NCBI GenBank assembly: GCA_963764665.1
Contig: CAVXTL010000010.1
Location: 140,135 to 204,134 of the forward strand
Source: JACVRW01 sp963764665
GTDB lineage: Bacteria > Actinomycetota > Thermoleophilia > Solirubrobacterales > Thermoleophilaceae
Direction: 5' to 3'
DNA: 64,000 nucleotides
Part shown: in pieces, positions 1 through 10,001 of the stretch
Layout of the letters: the number at the start of each line of letters is the position of its first letter
Numbering within the stretch: position 1 is the first letter of the stretch
Notes under the pieces: model-generated
What the model saw: the letters and a program-made list of their open reading frames with translations, nothing else
The model's database searches: none
Told to the model about the DNA's origin: nothing
Program-made: the position numbers and the translations under genes

Positions 1-946
1 GGGGTCGATCGCCGGTTGGTCACGCAGAGCGTCAACTGCGGCCAGACGGTCACCACCGACGTGCGCCTCACGGGCGACCTGGACTGCTATCAGGGCAGCG
101 GTCCCAAGGAGGGCCCGGGCGGGTTGGTGATCGGTGCCGACGGCGTCGACGTGAACCTTGGCGGATACAACATCCGCGGGGAGATCTTCGTCGGAGGAGG
201 CGACATCAGGGGCATCGACAACTCCGGCGGATACGACGACCTGGTGGTGCGCAACGGCAGCCTCGGGGGCTGGGGCTACGGGATCTACATCGAGGGCGCG
301 AGCCGCAACGCGATCCGTGGCGTCGTGGCACAGGGCTCGCCCACGGGCGTGTTCATCAGCGGCGGGGTCGCAGAACGAGATCCGGAGGAGCGCGATAATC
401 GGCCGCGATACCGGCATCCACGCCCAGGGCCAGCAGGGTTTCGCGGTCACTGACAGTGAAGTGAGCGGCAGCTTCGGCTCGGCGATGGCGATCGGCGGCG
501 ACGGCGGCGTGATCGCTCGCAACAGGGTGGTGACCGGCGCCCTCAACGCGATCGCGGTCTTCGGCTCGGGTAACCGAGTGCTGGACAACGACGCAGTCGG
601 CGGGAGGCAGGGGGTCATCTACGTGGGCGGAACCGACAACGTGGTCTCCGGGAACGACGCCTCGGAGGGGCTGGTGATCCAACCCGACCAGACCGCCGGG
701 TCGACCGGCGACGGGATCTTCATCGGACCGGGCTCCGCCGGAACGCTGGTGCGCGACAACCTCGCCCATGCGAACGACGGCGACGGGATCGAGGTGCAGA
801 GCGCGGGCGCGCGCCTGCGCGACAACCGGGCGCAGACCAACGGCCTCCTCGGCATCCGGGCGGTGGCGGGCGTTGTGGATCTCGGCGGCAACTCGGCGAG
901 CGGGAACGGCAACCCGCTCCAGTGCGTCAACGTCTTCTGCCAGTAG
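1..946 (+). pseudogene. Right-handed parallel beta-helix protein, 5' truncated and frameshifted
   Basis: The reading frame is open at base 1, so the N-terminus (probably with a signal peptide) lies outside the window. Translation gives short imperfect repeats rich in Gly, Asn, Asp and Val, with motifs such as VVRNGSLGG, NRVLDNDAVGG and DNVVSGNDAS, typical of pectate-lyase-like parallel beta-helix (PbH1/NosD-type) surface proteins. Frame 1 loses this pattern after residues ISGG, at about base 364; frame 2 resumes it immediately with SQNEIRRS and runs to the TAG at 944-946. One extra G in the GGGG run 364-367 explains the break, so this is either a sequencing indel or a recent pseudogene. The C-terminus contains two Cys (LQCVNVFC) that could form a disulfide. 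Substrate and role are unknown. Confidence 0.7.
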
Positions 947-973
947 CTCGCCCAAGCCGACCCACCCCGCAAC

Positions 974-979
974 TATCCT
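974..979 (+). promoter_or_regulatory. -10 box of leaderless pcrA promoter
   Basis: TATCCT lies 7 nt before the GTG start of pcrA and there is no Shine-Dalgarno between them. This is the spacing expected if transcription begins at or next to the start codon. No clear -35 element is visible. Confidence 0.5.
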
Positions 980-986
980 CGCCAGA

Positions 987-3189
<2,203 letters not shown>

Positions 3190-3197
<8 letters not shown>

Positions 3198-4054
3198 CGC
3201 GCGGATCATCGACGGCAACGCGGTCGCGGCTCGCCTGCGCCAGCGCGTCGCCGCGAAGGTCAAGGAGCTGACCGACGCGCACGGCCTGCCGCCGGGCCTC
3301 GCCACGATCCTCGTGGGCGACGATCCCGCCTCGGAGGTGTACGTGCGCATGAAGCGCAACGACAGCGCCGAGGTGGGCATCGAGTCGTTCCACCACGAGC
3401 CGGGCGCGGACGTGTCGGAGCAGGCGCTGGCCGAGCTGATCCTGGGCCTCAACGCGAACCCCCGCGTCAACGGCATCCTGCTCCAACTACCGCTGCCCAC
3501 GCACCTCGACCAGGCGGCGCTGGTGCCGCTGATCGATCCCGGTAAGGACGTGGACGGCCTCACTCCGATGAACGCCGGCCTGCTCGCACAGGACCAGCTC
3601 GGCGCGATGGTGCCCTGCACCCCTGCCGGCGTCATGGAGCTGCTGCGCGAGGCCGAGGTGGACCTGGACGGCGCGCGAGCGGTGGTCGTCGGGCGCTCGA
3701 TCCTGGTGGGCAAGCCGCTCGTCCAGCTGCTGCTGGCGTCCAACGCCACGGTCACCCAGTGCCACTCGCACACGCGCGATCTGCCGGCGGTATGCCGCGA
3801 GGCCGACGTGATCGTGGCCGCCGCGGGCCGGCCCGGGCTCGTGACGGCCGACATGGTGTCCGAGGGCGCCGTGGTGATCGACGTGGGCACCAACCGCACG
3901 GACTACCGGGCTCGTGGGCGACGTGGACTTCGAGGGCGTTCGGACCAAAGCCCGCGCGATCACGCCGGTGCCCGGCGGCGTTGGGCCGATGACCCGCGCG
4001 ATGCTGCTCGTGAACACGGTGGCGGCCGCGCAGGTCCAGATGGCCGGCACGTAG
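3190..4054 (+). pseudogene. folD: FolD bifunctional methylene-THF dehydrogenase/cyclohydrolase, frameshifted near 3908
   Basis: FolD interconverts 5,10-methylene-THF and 10-formyl-THF in the cytosol using NADP. Starts with GTG inside the end of pcrA. Family motifs: YVRMKRNDSAEVGI with the catalytic Lys, GILLQLPLP, DVDGLTPMN and the dinucleotide site VVVGRSILVGKP. The frame is normal to VIDVGTNRTDYR; the original frame then turns to nonsense, whereas the adjacent frame continues with LVGDVDFEGV and the highly conserved TPVPGGVGPMT, ending at TAG 4052-4054. Removing one G from the GGG at 3908-3910 restores a full-length protein of about 287 aa. Because folate interconversion is normally essential, a sequencing error is more likely than a true pseudogene. 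Confidence 0.88.
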
Positions 4055-4086
4055 CGGGCTTGCTCGCCGCCGTGCCTATGTCGGGG

Positions 4087-4092
4087 TAATCT
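4087..4092 (+). promoter_or_regulatory. -10 box upstream of membrane protein gene
   Basis: TAATCT is 9 nt before the ATG at 4102, with no Shine-Dalgarno between; consistent with a leaderless mRNA. Confidence 0.45.
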
Positions 4093-4101
4093 GCGCGCCA
4101 A

Positions 4102-4599
4102 ATGGATCTGCGCAGGCTTCGAATCGGAGAGATCGTGCTCGCCGCGGCAGGCGTGGCGCTCCTCGTGTCGCTGTTCCTGCCCTGGTACGGCGAGAGCGGC
4201 GGCAGCGGCTCGCTCAGCGGCTGGGAGGCGCTCGCCGTCAACGACGTGATCCTCGCCCTGATCGCCGCGTGCGCGATCTCCGTGACGGTCGCCACCACCA
4301 TCATGCGCGTGGCCGCGGTGCCGATCGCACTCGATGCCATCGCCGCCCTGTTCGGCCTGCTGGCGCTTCTGCTCGTCCTGATCAGGGTGCTCGATCTTCC
4401 CGACGGCGCCGCCGGCCGCGAAGTGGGGCTCTGGATCGCGCTCGCCGGGGCCGCGGGCGTCTTCGTGGGCGGCGGGTTGTCGATGCGCGACGAGCGCCTT
4501 TCGCCCGCGGGCAGCTACACCGACGCCACGGGGCGCCCGGTTCCCAAGCCGCCGGAGATCGAGCCGTTCCCCGCCCCGCCGCCGGGCGCCGCGTCGTGA
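4102..4599 (+). CDS. Four-helix integral membrane protein, unknown function
   Basis: 165 aa with four predicted membrane helices at roughly residues 10-27, 44-67, 70-96 and 107-126. A loop after helix 1 contains LPWYGESGGSGS, and a Pro-rich cytoplasmic-looking tail follows helix 4 (KPPEIEPFPAPPPG). I do not recognise a named family; similar proteins with an LPWY motif after the first helix are common hypothetical proteins in Actinobacteria. The stop overlaps the GTG of the following thioesterase gene (GTGA), so the two are probably translated together. Confidence 0.7.
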   Translation: MDLRRLRIGEIVLAAAGVALLVSLFLPWYGESGGSGSLSGWEALAVNDVILALIAACAISVTVATTIMRVAAVPIALDAIAALFGLLALLLVLIRVLDLPDGAAGREVGLWIALAGAAGVFVGGGLSMRDERLSPAGSYTDATGRPVPKPPEIEPFPAPPPGAAS

Positions 4600-4967
4600 C
4601 GCTGGAGCCCGGGCTCGAGCGCACCGACGAGTTCGTGGCGGAGGGGCTGCTTCTCACCGACGTGGGAGGCACCCTCCCGGTGAAGGTTCTGTCCACACCG
4701 GGACTGGTCGGGGTGATGGAGCGCTGCGCGGCCATGCTGGCCTTCGAGCACCTGGGCGACGGTCGCGCCACCGTGGGCTTCGAGATCTGCATAAAGCACG
4801 TGGCCGCGGCCGGCGAGGGCGCCAACTGCACCGTCACCGCCCGCCTCGGGGAGATCGTGGACGAGCGCAAGCTGCGCTTCGACGTGGAGGTCCGCGAGGG
4901 CGACCGCACGCTCGGAGTGGGCACGCACGAGCGGCGGATCGTCCAGCAGGCCGGCTTCGGGGGCTGA
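4596..4967 (+). CDS. FlK-like hotdog-fold thioesterase
   Basis: 123 aa, cytosolic single hotdog domain related to fluoroacetyl-CoA thioesterase (COG5496). The family's active-site residues are present with correct spacing: Thr34 (in STPGLVGVMER), Glu42 and His68 (in ICIKHVAA), matching the Thr-8-Glu-26-His pattern of FlK. The GTG start overlaps the previous stop. The acyl-CoA substrate cannot be read from sequence; most such proteins are general acyl-CoA hydrolases rather than fluoroacetate resistance enzymes. gatC starts 2 nt after its stop, so it may be transcribed with gatCAB. Confidence 0.8.
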   Translation: MTLEPGLERTDEFVAEGLLLTDVGGTLPVKVLSTPGLVGVMERCAAMLAFEHLGDGRATVGFEICIKHVAAAGEGANCTVTARLGEIVDERKLRFDVEVREGDRTLGVGTHERRIVQQAGFGG

Positions 4968-4969
4968 CG

Positions 4970-5257
4970 TTGATCGATCGCGACCAGGTGCTCCACGTGG
5001 CCCGGCTCGCTCGCCTCCGCCTGAGCGACGCGGAGGTGGACGCGATGGTGGAGGAGCTCCCGAAGATCCTCGGCCACATCGAGACGATGGAGACGCTGGA
5101 CCTGGAGGGCGTGGAGCCGACCTCGCACGTCGTGCAGCTCGAGAACGTGCTGCGCGATGACGTGCCGAGGCCGAGCCTGCCGGTGGAGAAGGCACTGGAG
5201 CAGGCGCCCGATCCGCAGCCCGGCGGATTCGGCGTGCCGAGCCCGGGACGGTCATGA
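4970..5257 (+). CDS. gatC: Asp/Glu-tRNA(Asn/Gln) amidotransferase subunit C
   Basis: 95 aa, TTG start. GatC is the small structural subunit that clamps GatA to GatB in the GatCAB amidotransferase, which converts Glu-tRNA(Gln) (and Asp-tRNA(Asn)) to the amide form. The N-terminal helix VLHVARLARLRLSDAEV and the segment VEPTSHV are the typical family signature. First gene of gatC-gatA-gatB, each overlapping the next by an ATGA. Confidence 0.93.
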   Translation: MIDRDQVLHVARLARLRLSDAEVDAMVEELPKILGHIETMETLDLEGVEPTSHVVQLENVLRDDVPRPSLPVEKALEQAPDPQPGGFGVPSPGRS

Positions 5258-6666
5258 GCGCGGACCTGCTCGCGCTGAGCGGCGCCGAGGCGGGTGCCCT
5301 GGTCCGCGCCGGCGAGCTGTCCGCCGCCGAGCTCTTCGAGTTCTGGCGCGAGCGCGCAGCGGGCGACGACCTTGGGTCCTATCTCTGGGTGGCCGACGGG
5401 CCGGAGGGCGATCCACCGGCGGGCTCGGCCCTCGGCGGCGTGCCGGTGGCCGTGAAGGACCTGTTCTGCGTGGAGGGCGTGCCCAGCGCCGCCGCCTCGC
5501 GCATCCTCGAGGGCTACCGCCCGCCGTATTCGGCCACCGCCGTCACGCGCCTGCGCGAGGCGGGCGCCCCGGTGCTGGGCAAGACGAACCAGGACGAGTT
5601 CGCGATGGGGTCGTCCACGGAGAACTCCGGCTTCGGGCCGGTGCGCAATCCCTGGGACCCGGAGCGCGTGCCCGGCGGCTCCTCCGGCGGGTCGGCCGCG
5701 GCCGTGGCCGCCGGAACCGCGCCGTGGGCGATCGGCACCGACACGGGCGGCTCGATCCGCCAGCCCGCCGCCCTCTGCGGGGTGGTGGGCCTGAAGCCCA
5801 CCTACGGGGCGGTGTCGCGCCACGGGATGATCGCCTTCGCCTCGTCGCTCGACCAGTGCGGTCCGCTCACCCGCAACGTGGCCGACGCCGCACTGCTCAC
5901 CGCTGCCCTGGTGGGGCGCGATCCGTGCGACTCGACCTCACTGGAGCACCCCGAGGGCGTGACCCTTCCCACGGCCGAGCGTCTCGAGGGCGTGCGCGTG
6001 GGCGTATGGGGCTTCGAGGAGGAGGGGCTCGATCCGGGCGTGGCGGAGCAGTGCCGGCGCACCGTTGCGCTGGCGGAGGAGCTGGGGGCGACCGTGGAGG
6101 AGATCGAGCTGCCGCACGCCCCGCACGCGATCTCGGCCTACTACGTGATCGCGCCGGCGGAGGCCAGCGCCAACCTGGCGCGCTACGACGGCGTTCGCTA
6201 CGGCAAACGCACCGAGTCCGACGACCTCCTCGAGATGTACGAGCGCACCCGGCACGACTACTTCGGGCAGGAGGTCAGGCGCCGGATCATGATCGGCACC
6301 TACGCGCTCTCGTCGGGCTACTACGAGGCCTACTACGGCACCGCCCAGAAGGTGCGCACCCGCATCGTCGAGGACTTCCGGAGCGCGTTCGAGCGGGTGG
6401 ACCTCGTGATCACGCCCACCTCGCCCACGGTCGCCTTCAAGCTCGGGGAGCGGGTGGCCGACCCGCTGTCGATGTACCTGTCCGACTTCTACACGACGCC
6501 GGCGTCGCTGGCCGGAATCCCGGCCATCTCGATTCCATGCGGCCTGTCCGAGGGGCTGCCGGTGGGCCTCCAGCTGATCGGGCCCGCGTTCAGCGAGAGC
6601 CGCGTTCTCGATGCCGCGCACGCCCTTGAGCGGGCGATCGGGTTCGAGGGGGTGCCGCGCCCATGA
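5254..6666 (+). CDS. gatA: Asp/Glu-tRNA amidotransferase subunit A (amidase)
   Basis: 470 aa. Glutaminase subunit of GatCAB: hydrolyses glutamine and channels ammonia to GatB. It is an amidase-signature enzyme with the Ser-cisSer-Lys triad visible as Lys68 (VAVKDLF), Ser143 (PGGSSGGSAA) and Ser167 (TDTGGSIRQP); the spacings of 75 and 24 residues equal those of characterised GatA. TPTSPTVAFKLG and PAISIPCG near the C-terminus are also typical. ATG overlaps the gatC stop. Confidence 0.96.
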   Translation: MSADLLALSGAEAGALVRAGELSAAELFEFWRERAAGDDLGSYLWVADGPEGDPPAGSALGGVPVAVKDLFCVEGVPSAAASRILEGYRPPYSATAVTRLREAGAPVLGKTNQDEFAMGSSTENSGFGPVRNPWDPERVPGGSSGGSAAAVAAGTAPWAIGTDTGGSIRQPAALCGVVGLKPTYGAVSRHGMIAFASSLDQCGPLTRNVADAALLTAALVGRDPCDSTSLEHPEGVTLPTAERLEGVRVGVWGFEEEGLDPGVAEQCRRTVALAEELGATVEEIELPHAPHAISAYYVIAPAEASANLARYDGVRYGKRTESDDLLEMYERTRHDYFGQEVRRRIMIGTYALSSGYYEAYYGTAQKVRTRIVEDFRSAFERVDLVITPTSPTVAFKLGERVADPLSMYLSDFYTTPASLAGIPAISIPCGLSEGLPVGLQLIGPAFSESRVLDAAHALERAIGFEGVPRP

Positions 6667-8087
6667 GCGAGGCGCGCGTGTACGAGCCGGTGATCGGCAT
6701 CGAGATCCACGTGCAGCTGCGCACGCGGACGAAGATGTTCTGCGGCTGCGCCAACGAGTTCGGAGCGCCGCCTAACACGCTCACCTGTCCCACCTGCCTC
6801 GCCCTTCCGGGCACGCTTCCGGTGCTCAATGCCGAGGCGGTCCATCTGGCGCTCATGATCGCCATGGCGTTCGACTGCACGCCGGCCGAGCGCTCCATCT
6901 TCCACCGCAAGAACTACTTCTATCCGGACAGCCCGAAGGCGTACCAGATCAGCCAGTACGACTTTCCGCTGGCACGCGCGGGGCACCTGGGCGACGTGCG
7001 GATCCACCGTGTGCACATGGAGGAGGACGCCGCGAAGCTGGTGCACGCCGGCGCCTCCGGACGAATCCACGGCGCCGAGCGCAGCGTCGTGGACTTCAAC
7101 CGGGCCGGTACGCCGCTGGTGGAGATCGTGACCGAGCCCGACCTGGGCTCGGCAGCCGAGGCCGCCGAGTTCGGGCGCCTGCTCCAGGCCACGCTGCGGC
7201 GCATGGGCGTGTCCGACGTGAACATGGAGGAGGGCTCGCTGCGGATGGACGCGAACGTGTCGATCCGGCCCGCGGGGGAGGCCACGCTCGGAACCAAGAC
7301 CGAGCTGAAGAACATGAACTCGTTCCGCTTCCTCGAGCGCGGCATAGTGGCCGAGATCGAGCGCCAGGAGGCGATCCTGCGCGAGGGCGGCGAGATCGAG
7401 CAGGAGACCCTCCACTTCGATCCTCGCTCGGGGAGCCTGAGCTCGCTGCGCTCGAAGGAGGAGGCGCACGACTATCGCTACTTCCCGGAGCCCGACCTGG
7501 TGCCGCTGGCGCCCACCGAGGCGATGCTCGCGCGTGCCCGGGAGGCGCTCCCTGAGCTGCCCGCCGCGCGCGCCGAGCGGCTCGAGCGCGAGCTGGGCAT
7601 CGCGGCCGCCGGGGCGCGTCTGCTCGCCTTCCGCGCGGAGCTGGGCGACCTGCTGGAGGCTGCCGTGGCCGCCGGTGGCGCCGAGCCGCGCTCGCTGGCC
7701 AACTGGATCGTGAACGAGGTGGCTGCGCGCGTGGGCGACGCCGAGCTGGCCGACACCAATCTCGAGCCGGCGGCCCTGGCCAGGCTCGTGGCCATGGTCG
7801 AGGCGGACGAGGTGGCCCAGTCGGCCGCCAAGGAGGTGCTCGGAGTTCTGGTCGAGAGCGGGGGAGACCCGGACGCGATCGTGGAGGCGCGCGGCCTTGG
7901 CCGGGCCGGCTCGGACGAGCTCGAGCAGATCGTGGAGCGCGCCATGACCGAGAACGCGGACGCCGTGGAGAAGATCAGGGCCGGCAACGACAAGGCGATC
8001 GGCGCCGTGGTGGGCGCGGTGATGCGGGAGACGAAGGGCCGCGCCGACGGCGGCGAGGTTCAGCGCATGATCCGCGAGAGGGTCTAG
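6663..8087 (+). CDS. gatB: Asp/Glu-tRNA amidotransferase subunit B
   Basis: 474 aa. Binds the misacylated tRNA, phosphorylates the Glu/Asp side chain and transfers ammonia. Recognised by YEPVIGIEIHVQL, the Cys cluster FCGCANEFG...CPTCLALPG (zinc ligands), HRKNYFYPDSPKAYQISQYD and the C-terminal YqeY-like helical domain ending GRADGGEVQRMIRERV, which contacts the tRNA. ATG overlaps the gatA stop. The TAG stop shares the tetranucleotide CTAG (8084-8087) with the stop codon of the convergent lipase gene, leaving no room for a terminator between them. Confidence 0.96.
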   Translation: MSEARVYEPVIGIEIHVQLRTRTKMFCGCANEFGAPPNTLTCPTCLALPGTLPVLNAEAVHLALMIAMAFDCTPAERSIFHRKNYFYPDSPKAYQISQYDFPLARAGHLGDVRIHRVHMEEDAAKLVHAGASGRIHGAERSVVDFNRAGTPLVEIVTEPDLGSAAEAAEFGRLLQATLRRMGVSDVNMEEGSLRMDANVSIRPAGEATLGTKTELKNMNSFRFLERGIVAEIERQEAILREGGEIEQETLHFDPRSGSLSSLRSKEEAHDYRYFPEPDLVPLAPTEAMLARAREALPELPAARAERLERELGIAAAGARLLAFRAELGDLLEAAVAAGGAEPRSLANWIVNEVAARVGDAELADTNLEPAALARLVAMVEADEVAQSAAKEVLGVLVESGGDPDAIVEARGLGRAGSDELEQIVERAMTENADAVEKIRAGNDKAIGAVVGAVMRETKGRADGGEVQRMIRERV

Positions 8088-9094
8088 CGGGCGCCGGCCT
8101 TCACGAACGCCCGGAGCTTCGGCTCGGCCTTCACCTGCGGTGCCGAGGCGCTCTGTCCCGACGTGAGGTTGCCGGCGGCTCTGAGCAGCCCGAGCGTGGC
8201 CGCCTCGTCGAGTCCCGGGGCGAACGGCGTGTCACAGACGTTGGACGGCAGCCTCGATACCCGGGCCGCTCCCTTGCGACCGGCGCCCCTGTGGGAGACC
8301 GCGTCCTCGAACGCCGCGAACGTGACCGAGTCGAGCGCGGTGCCGATGTGCGTGGTCTTGCGCCCGGGACACACCTTCTGGATCAGGATGTTCGTCGCTC
8401 CGGCCAGCGCCGAGGTCGGGTGCTTGCCGCCCTGCGGCTGGACCGTCTCGTCGGTGAGCGAGCGGACCGTCGTATAGGAGACCCTGCCCGGCGTCTCGTC
8501 GGGGTAGCGGTTGAGCGCCGTGAGCAGCTTCGAGCCCTGCGCCTGCTGCCAGCCCGCCGGAGTGCATGGGTTCTGCGCCGAGCACCTGTCGGCCGACCCG
8601 AGCCCGACGTTGCTGCCGTGCTGGGTGCCGGCGGCCGAGAGCACGTCCGACACCTTGTTCCGCAGGTCCGGCCAGTAGGTGAGCGCCATTCTGGGAAGCA
8701 GGCCGCCCTGGCTGATGCCGAAGACCGCCACCTTCCGTCCTGACAGCGCGAACTCGCGGCGCAGGCCCCAGACCAGGTATTGCACCGAGATCTGGATGTC
8801 TGCCGTGGTCGAGTTGGGAAAGTCGACGTAACAGGACGGGTGACCGTAGTCGTCGATGGCGTCCTTGCCGATGAAGTAGGCCTGCTCGCCGGTCGCGCCC
8901 GTGCCGGTCACGAGCATCATCGGGGTCGTCTTCGCGTTCCTGACCGGCCGCGGGCAGTGGAAGGCTGCCGCCAGCTTCGCGCGCGGGACGGTGAGCTTCG
9001 GGCCGGTCGAGGGCTTGGCGCCCGCCGGGGCGGCGCAGGCGAGGGCCACGAGGGCCGCACAGGCGAAAGGTCCGGTCAGGCGTAGAGAAGGCAC
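8084..9094 (-). CDS. Secreted alpha/beta-hydrolase of the Candida antarctica lipase B type
   Basis: 336 aa with GTG start at 9094. Residues 1-26 form a signal peptide (LTGPFACAALVALACAAPAGA). The segment VQYLVWGL followed by VFGISQGGLLPRMALTYWP resembles the CalB nucleophile-elbow region (TWSQGG followed by a long helix). Further CalB-like stretches are WQQAQGSKLLTAL and LTDETVQPQ. Likely triad: Ser128, Asp215, His249; the Ser-Asp and Asp-His distances (87 and 34) are close to those of CalB (82 and 37). Cys pairs C171/C177 and others suggest disulfides, fitting an extracellular enzyme. Expected activity is hydrolysis of lipids or esters outside the cell. The recognition rests on remembered CalB sequence, not on an alignment. 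A leaderless -10 lies just upstream of the start. Confidence 0.82.
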   Translation of the reverse strand: MPSLRLTGPFACAALVALACAAPAGAKPSTGPKLTVPRAKLAAAFHCPRPVRNAKTTPMMLVTGTGATGEQAYFIGKDAIDDYGHPSCYVDFPNSTTADIQISVQYLVWGLRREFALSGRKVAVFGISQGGLLPRMALTYWPDLRNKVSDVLSAAGTQHGSNVGLGSADRCSAQNPCTPAGWQQAQGSKLLTALNRYPDETPGRVSYTTVRSLTDETVQPQGGKHPTSALAGATNILIQKVCPGRKTTHIGTALDSVTFAAFEDAVSHRGAGRKGAARVSRLPSNVCDTPFAPGLDEAATLGLLRAAGNLTSGQSASAPQVKAEPKLRAFVKAGAR

Positions 9095-9101
9095 GGCGGG
9101 C

Positions 9102-9107
9102 AGCCTA
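9102..9107 (-). promoter_or_regulatory. -10 box of the lipase gene
   Basis: On the minus strand TAGGCT lies 7 nt before the GTG start at 9094. The position implies a leaderless message. This favours 9094 over longer N-terminal extensions of the open frame. Confidence 0.5.
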
Positions 9108-9142
9108 TCCTGCGTGACGGAACCGCCCGAAAGGAGACGACA

Positions 9143-9367
9143 ATGGCTCGCCTGATCCGGATGGACGCAAGTGGCCACAGCACCCTCGCCGAGTGGACGG
9201 CCTCTGACGACACCGCCTTCGCGGCGGCCACGGGGCAGTTCCTCGACCAGCTCGAGCGGGGCTACATCGGCACGGTGCCGGACGGCCCCGGCAAGGCCAC
9301 TCACGTTCGCGAGCTCCCGCGCGACGCGGACCTCGTGATCCTGCGCCGCCCGATCGCCGGGGGCTGA
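9143..9367 (+). CDS. Small conserved-looking hypothetical protein
   Basis: 74 aa, soluble, acidic; no family recognised. It begins with a strong Shine-Dalgarno (AGGAGA, 7 nt before ATG), one of the few in the window, and uses high-GC codons like its neighbours. The sequence looks like a compact alpha/beta domain (MARLIRMDASGHSTLAEW; then ATHVRELPRDADLVILRRP). The stop overlaps the ATG of the next gene, so the two are co-translated and may work together. Divergent from the lipase with a 48-bp gap. Confidence 0.65.
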   Translation: MARLIRMDASGHSTLAEWTASDDTAFAAATGQFLDQLERGYIGTVPDGPGKATHVRELPRDADLVILRRPIAGG

Positions 9368-9990
9368 TGGCCGGCGCCCAGGCGCTTCCGGAGCTGGCGT
9401 CGGTCCCGTGGCGCCCGCCCACCGACCGCTCGTGGCTGCGGCGCCGAGCGTACGTCTGGCAGGCATGGACGGCCCTCTACACCGTGCCTTTCGTGATCGC
9501 CGGCGTGGTCATCTTCATGCTGGAGCCCTGGGCGGCGCCGGTGTCGCTGCTCGCGTTCGCGCACGCCTGGGCGATCCCCGAGCTGTACGCCCAGCGCGGG
9601 GCGAACGTGGTGCGCCCGAAGGGCCCTCGGAACGCAGATGCGGAGCCGGTGGCGCAGGGCCTGCTGGGCGACCTGCTCGCGCATGAGCCGCGCGCGCTCC
9701 AGGCCCGCACCGGCCTGGCGCTCGAACGCGGCGTGCTGGGAGCGTGGCTGGTCGGCGAGGGGGGCGCGCTGCTGGTGGTGCAGGGCGGCCGGCGGGTGCA
9801 CTGCTTCTGCGTGCGCGTGACCGACCGCGACCTGCCCCCGTCCGACCGGGTCGCGCACCTGCTGCTGGCGCTCAGAGAGGACGAGGTGGGCTTCGCCACC
9901 GTGGCCAACCACGCCTTCGCCGGCGCCCGTTGGCGAGTCCGGCGGCGGCTGCCGGCCGCCATGCGACCCGCGCTGGCCGCAGCGCGCTAG
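9367..9990 (+). CDS. Hypothetical protein with two N-terminal membrane helices
   Basis: 207 aa. Residues about 35-75 contain two hydrophobic stretches (ALYTVPFVIAGVVIFML and PVSLLAFAHAWAIPELY) separated by EPWAA, forming a hairpin in the membrane. The rest is a soluble domain (LGAWLVGEGGALLVVQGGRR) ending in an Arg-rich tail. No named family is recognised. The ATG overlaps the preceding stop. The TAG stop at 9988-9990 is also the first half of the -10 box of the next gene. Confidence 0.6.
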   Translation: MAGAQALPELASVPWRPPTDRSWLRRRAYVWQAWTALYTVPFVIAGVVIFMLEPWAAPVSLLAFAHAWAIPELYAQRGANVVRPKGPRNADAEPVAQGLLGDLLAHEPRALQARTGLALERGVLGAWLVGEGGALLVVQGGRRVHCFCVRVTDRDLPPSDRVAHLLLALREDEVGFATVANHAFAGARWRVRRRLPAAMRPALAAAR

Positions 9991-9993
9991 CCT
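9988..9993 (+). promoter_or_regulatory. -10 box overlapping a stop codon, upstream of the NDH-2-like gene
   Basis: TAGCCT, whose TAG is the stop codon of the preceding gene, lies 8 nt before the GTG at 10002. No Shine-Dalgarno is present; leaderless mRNA expected. Confidence 0.5.
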
Positions 9994-10001
9994 CGCCAAC
10001 C

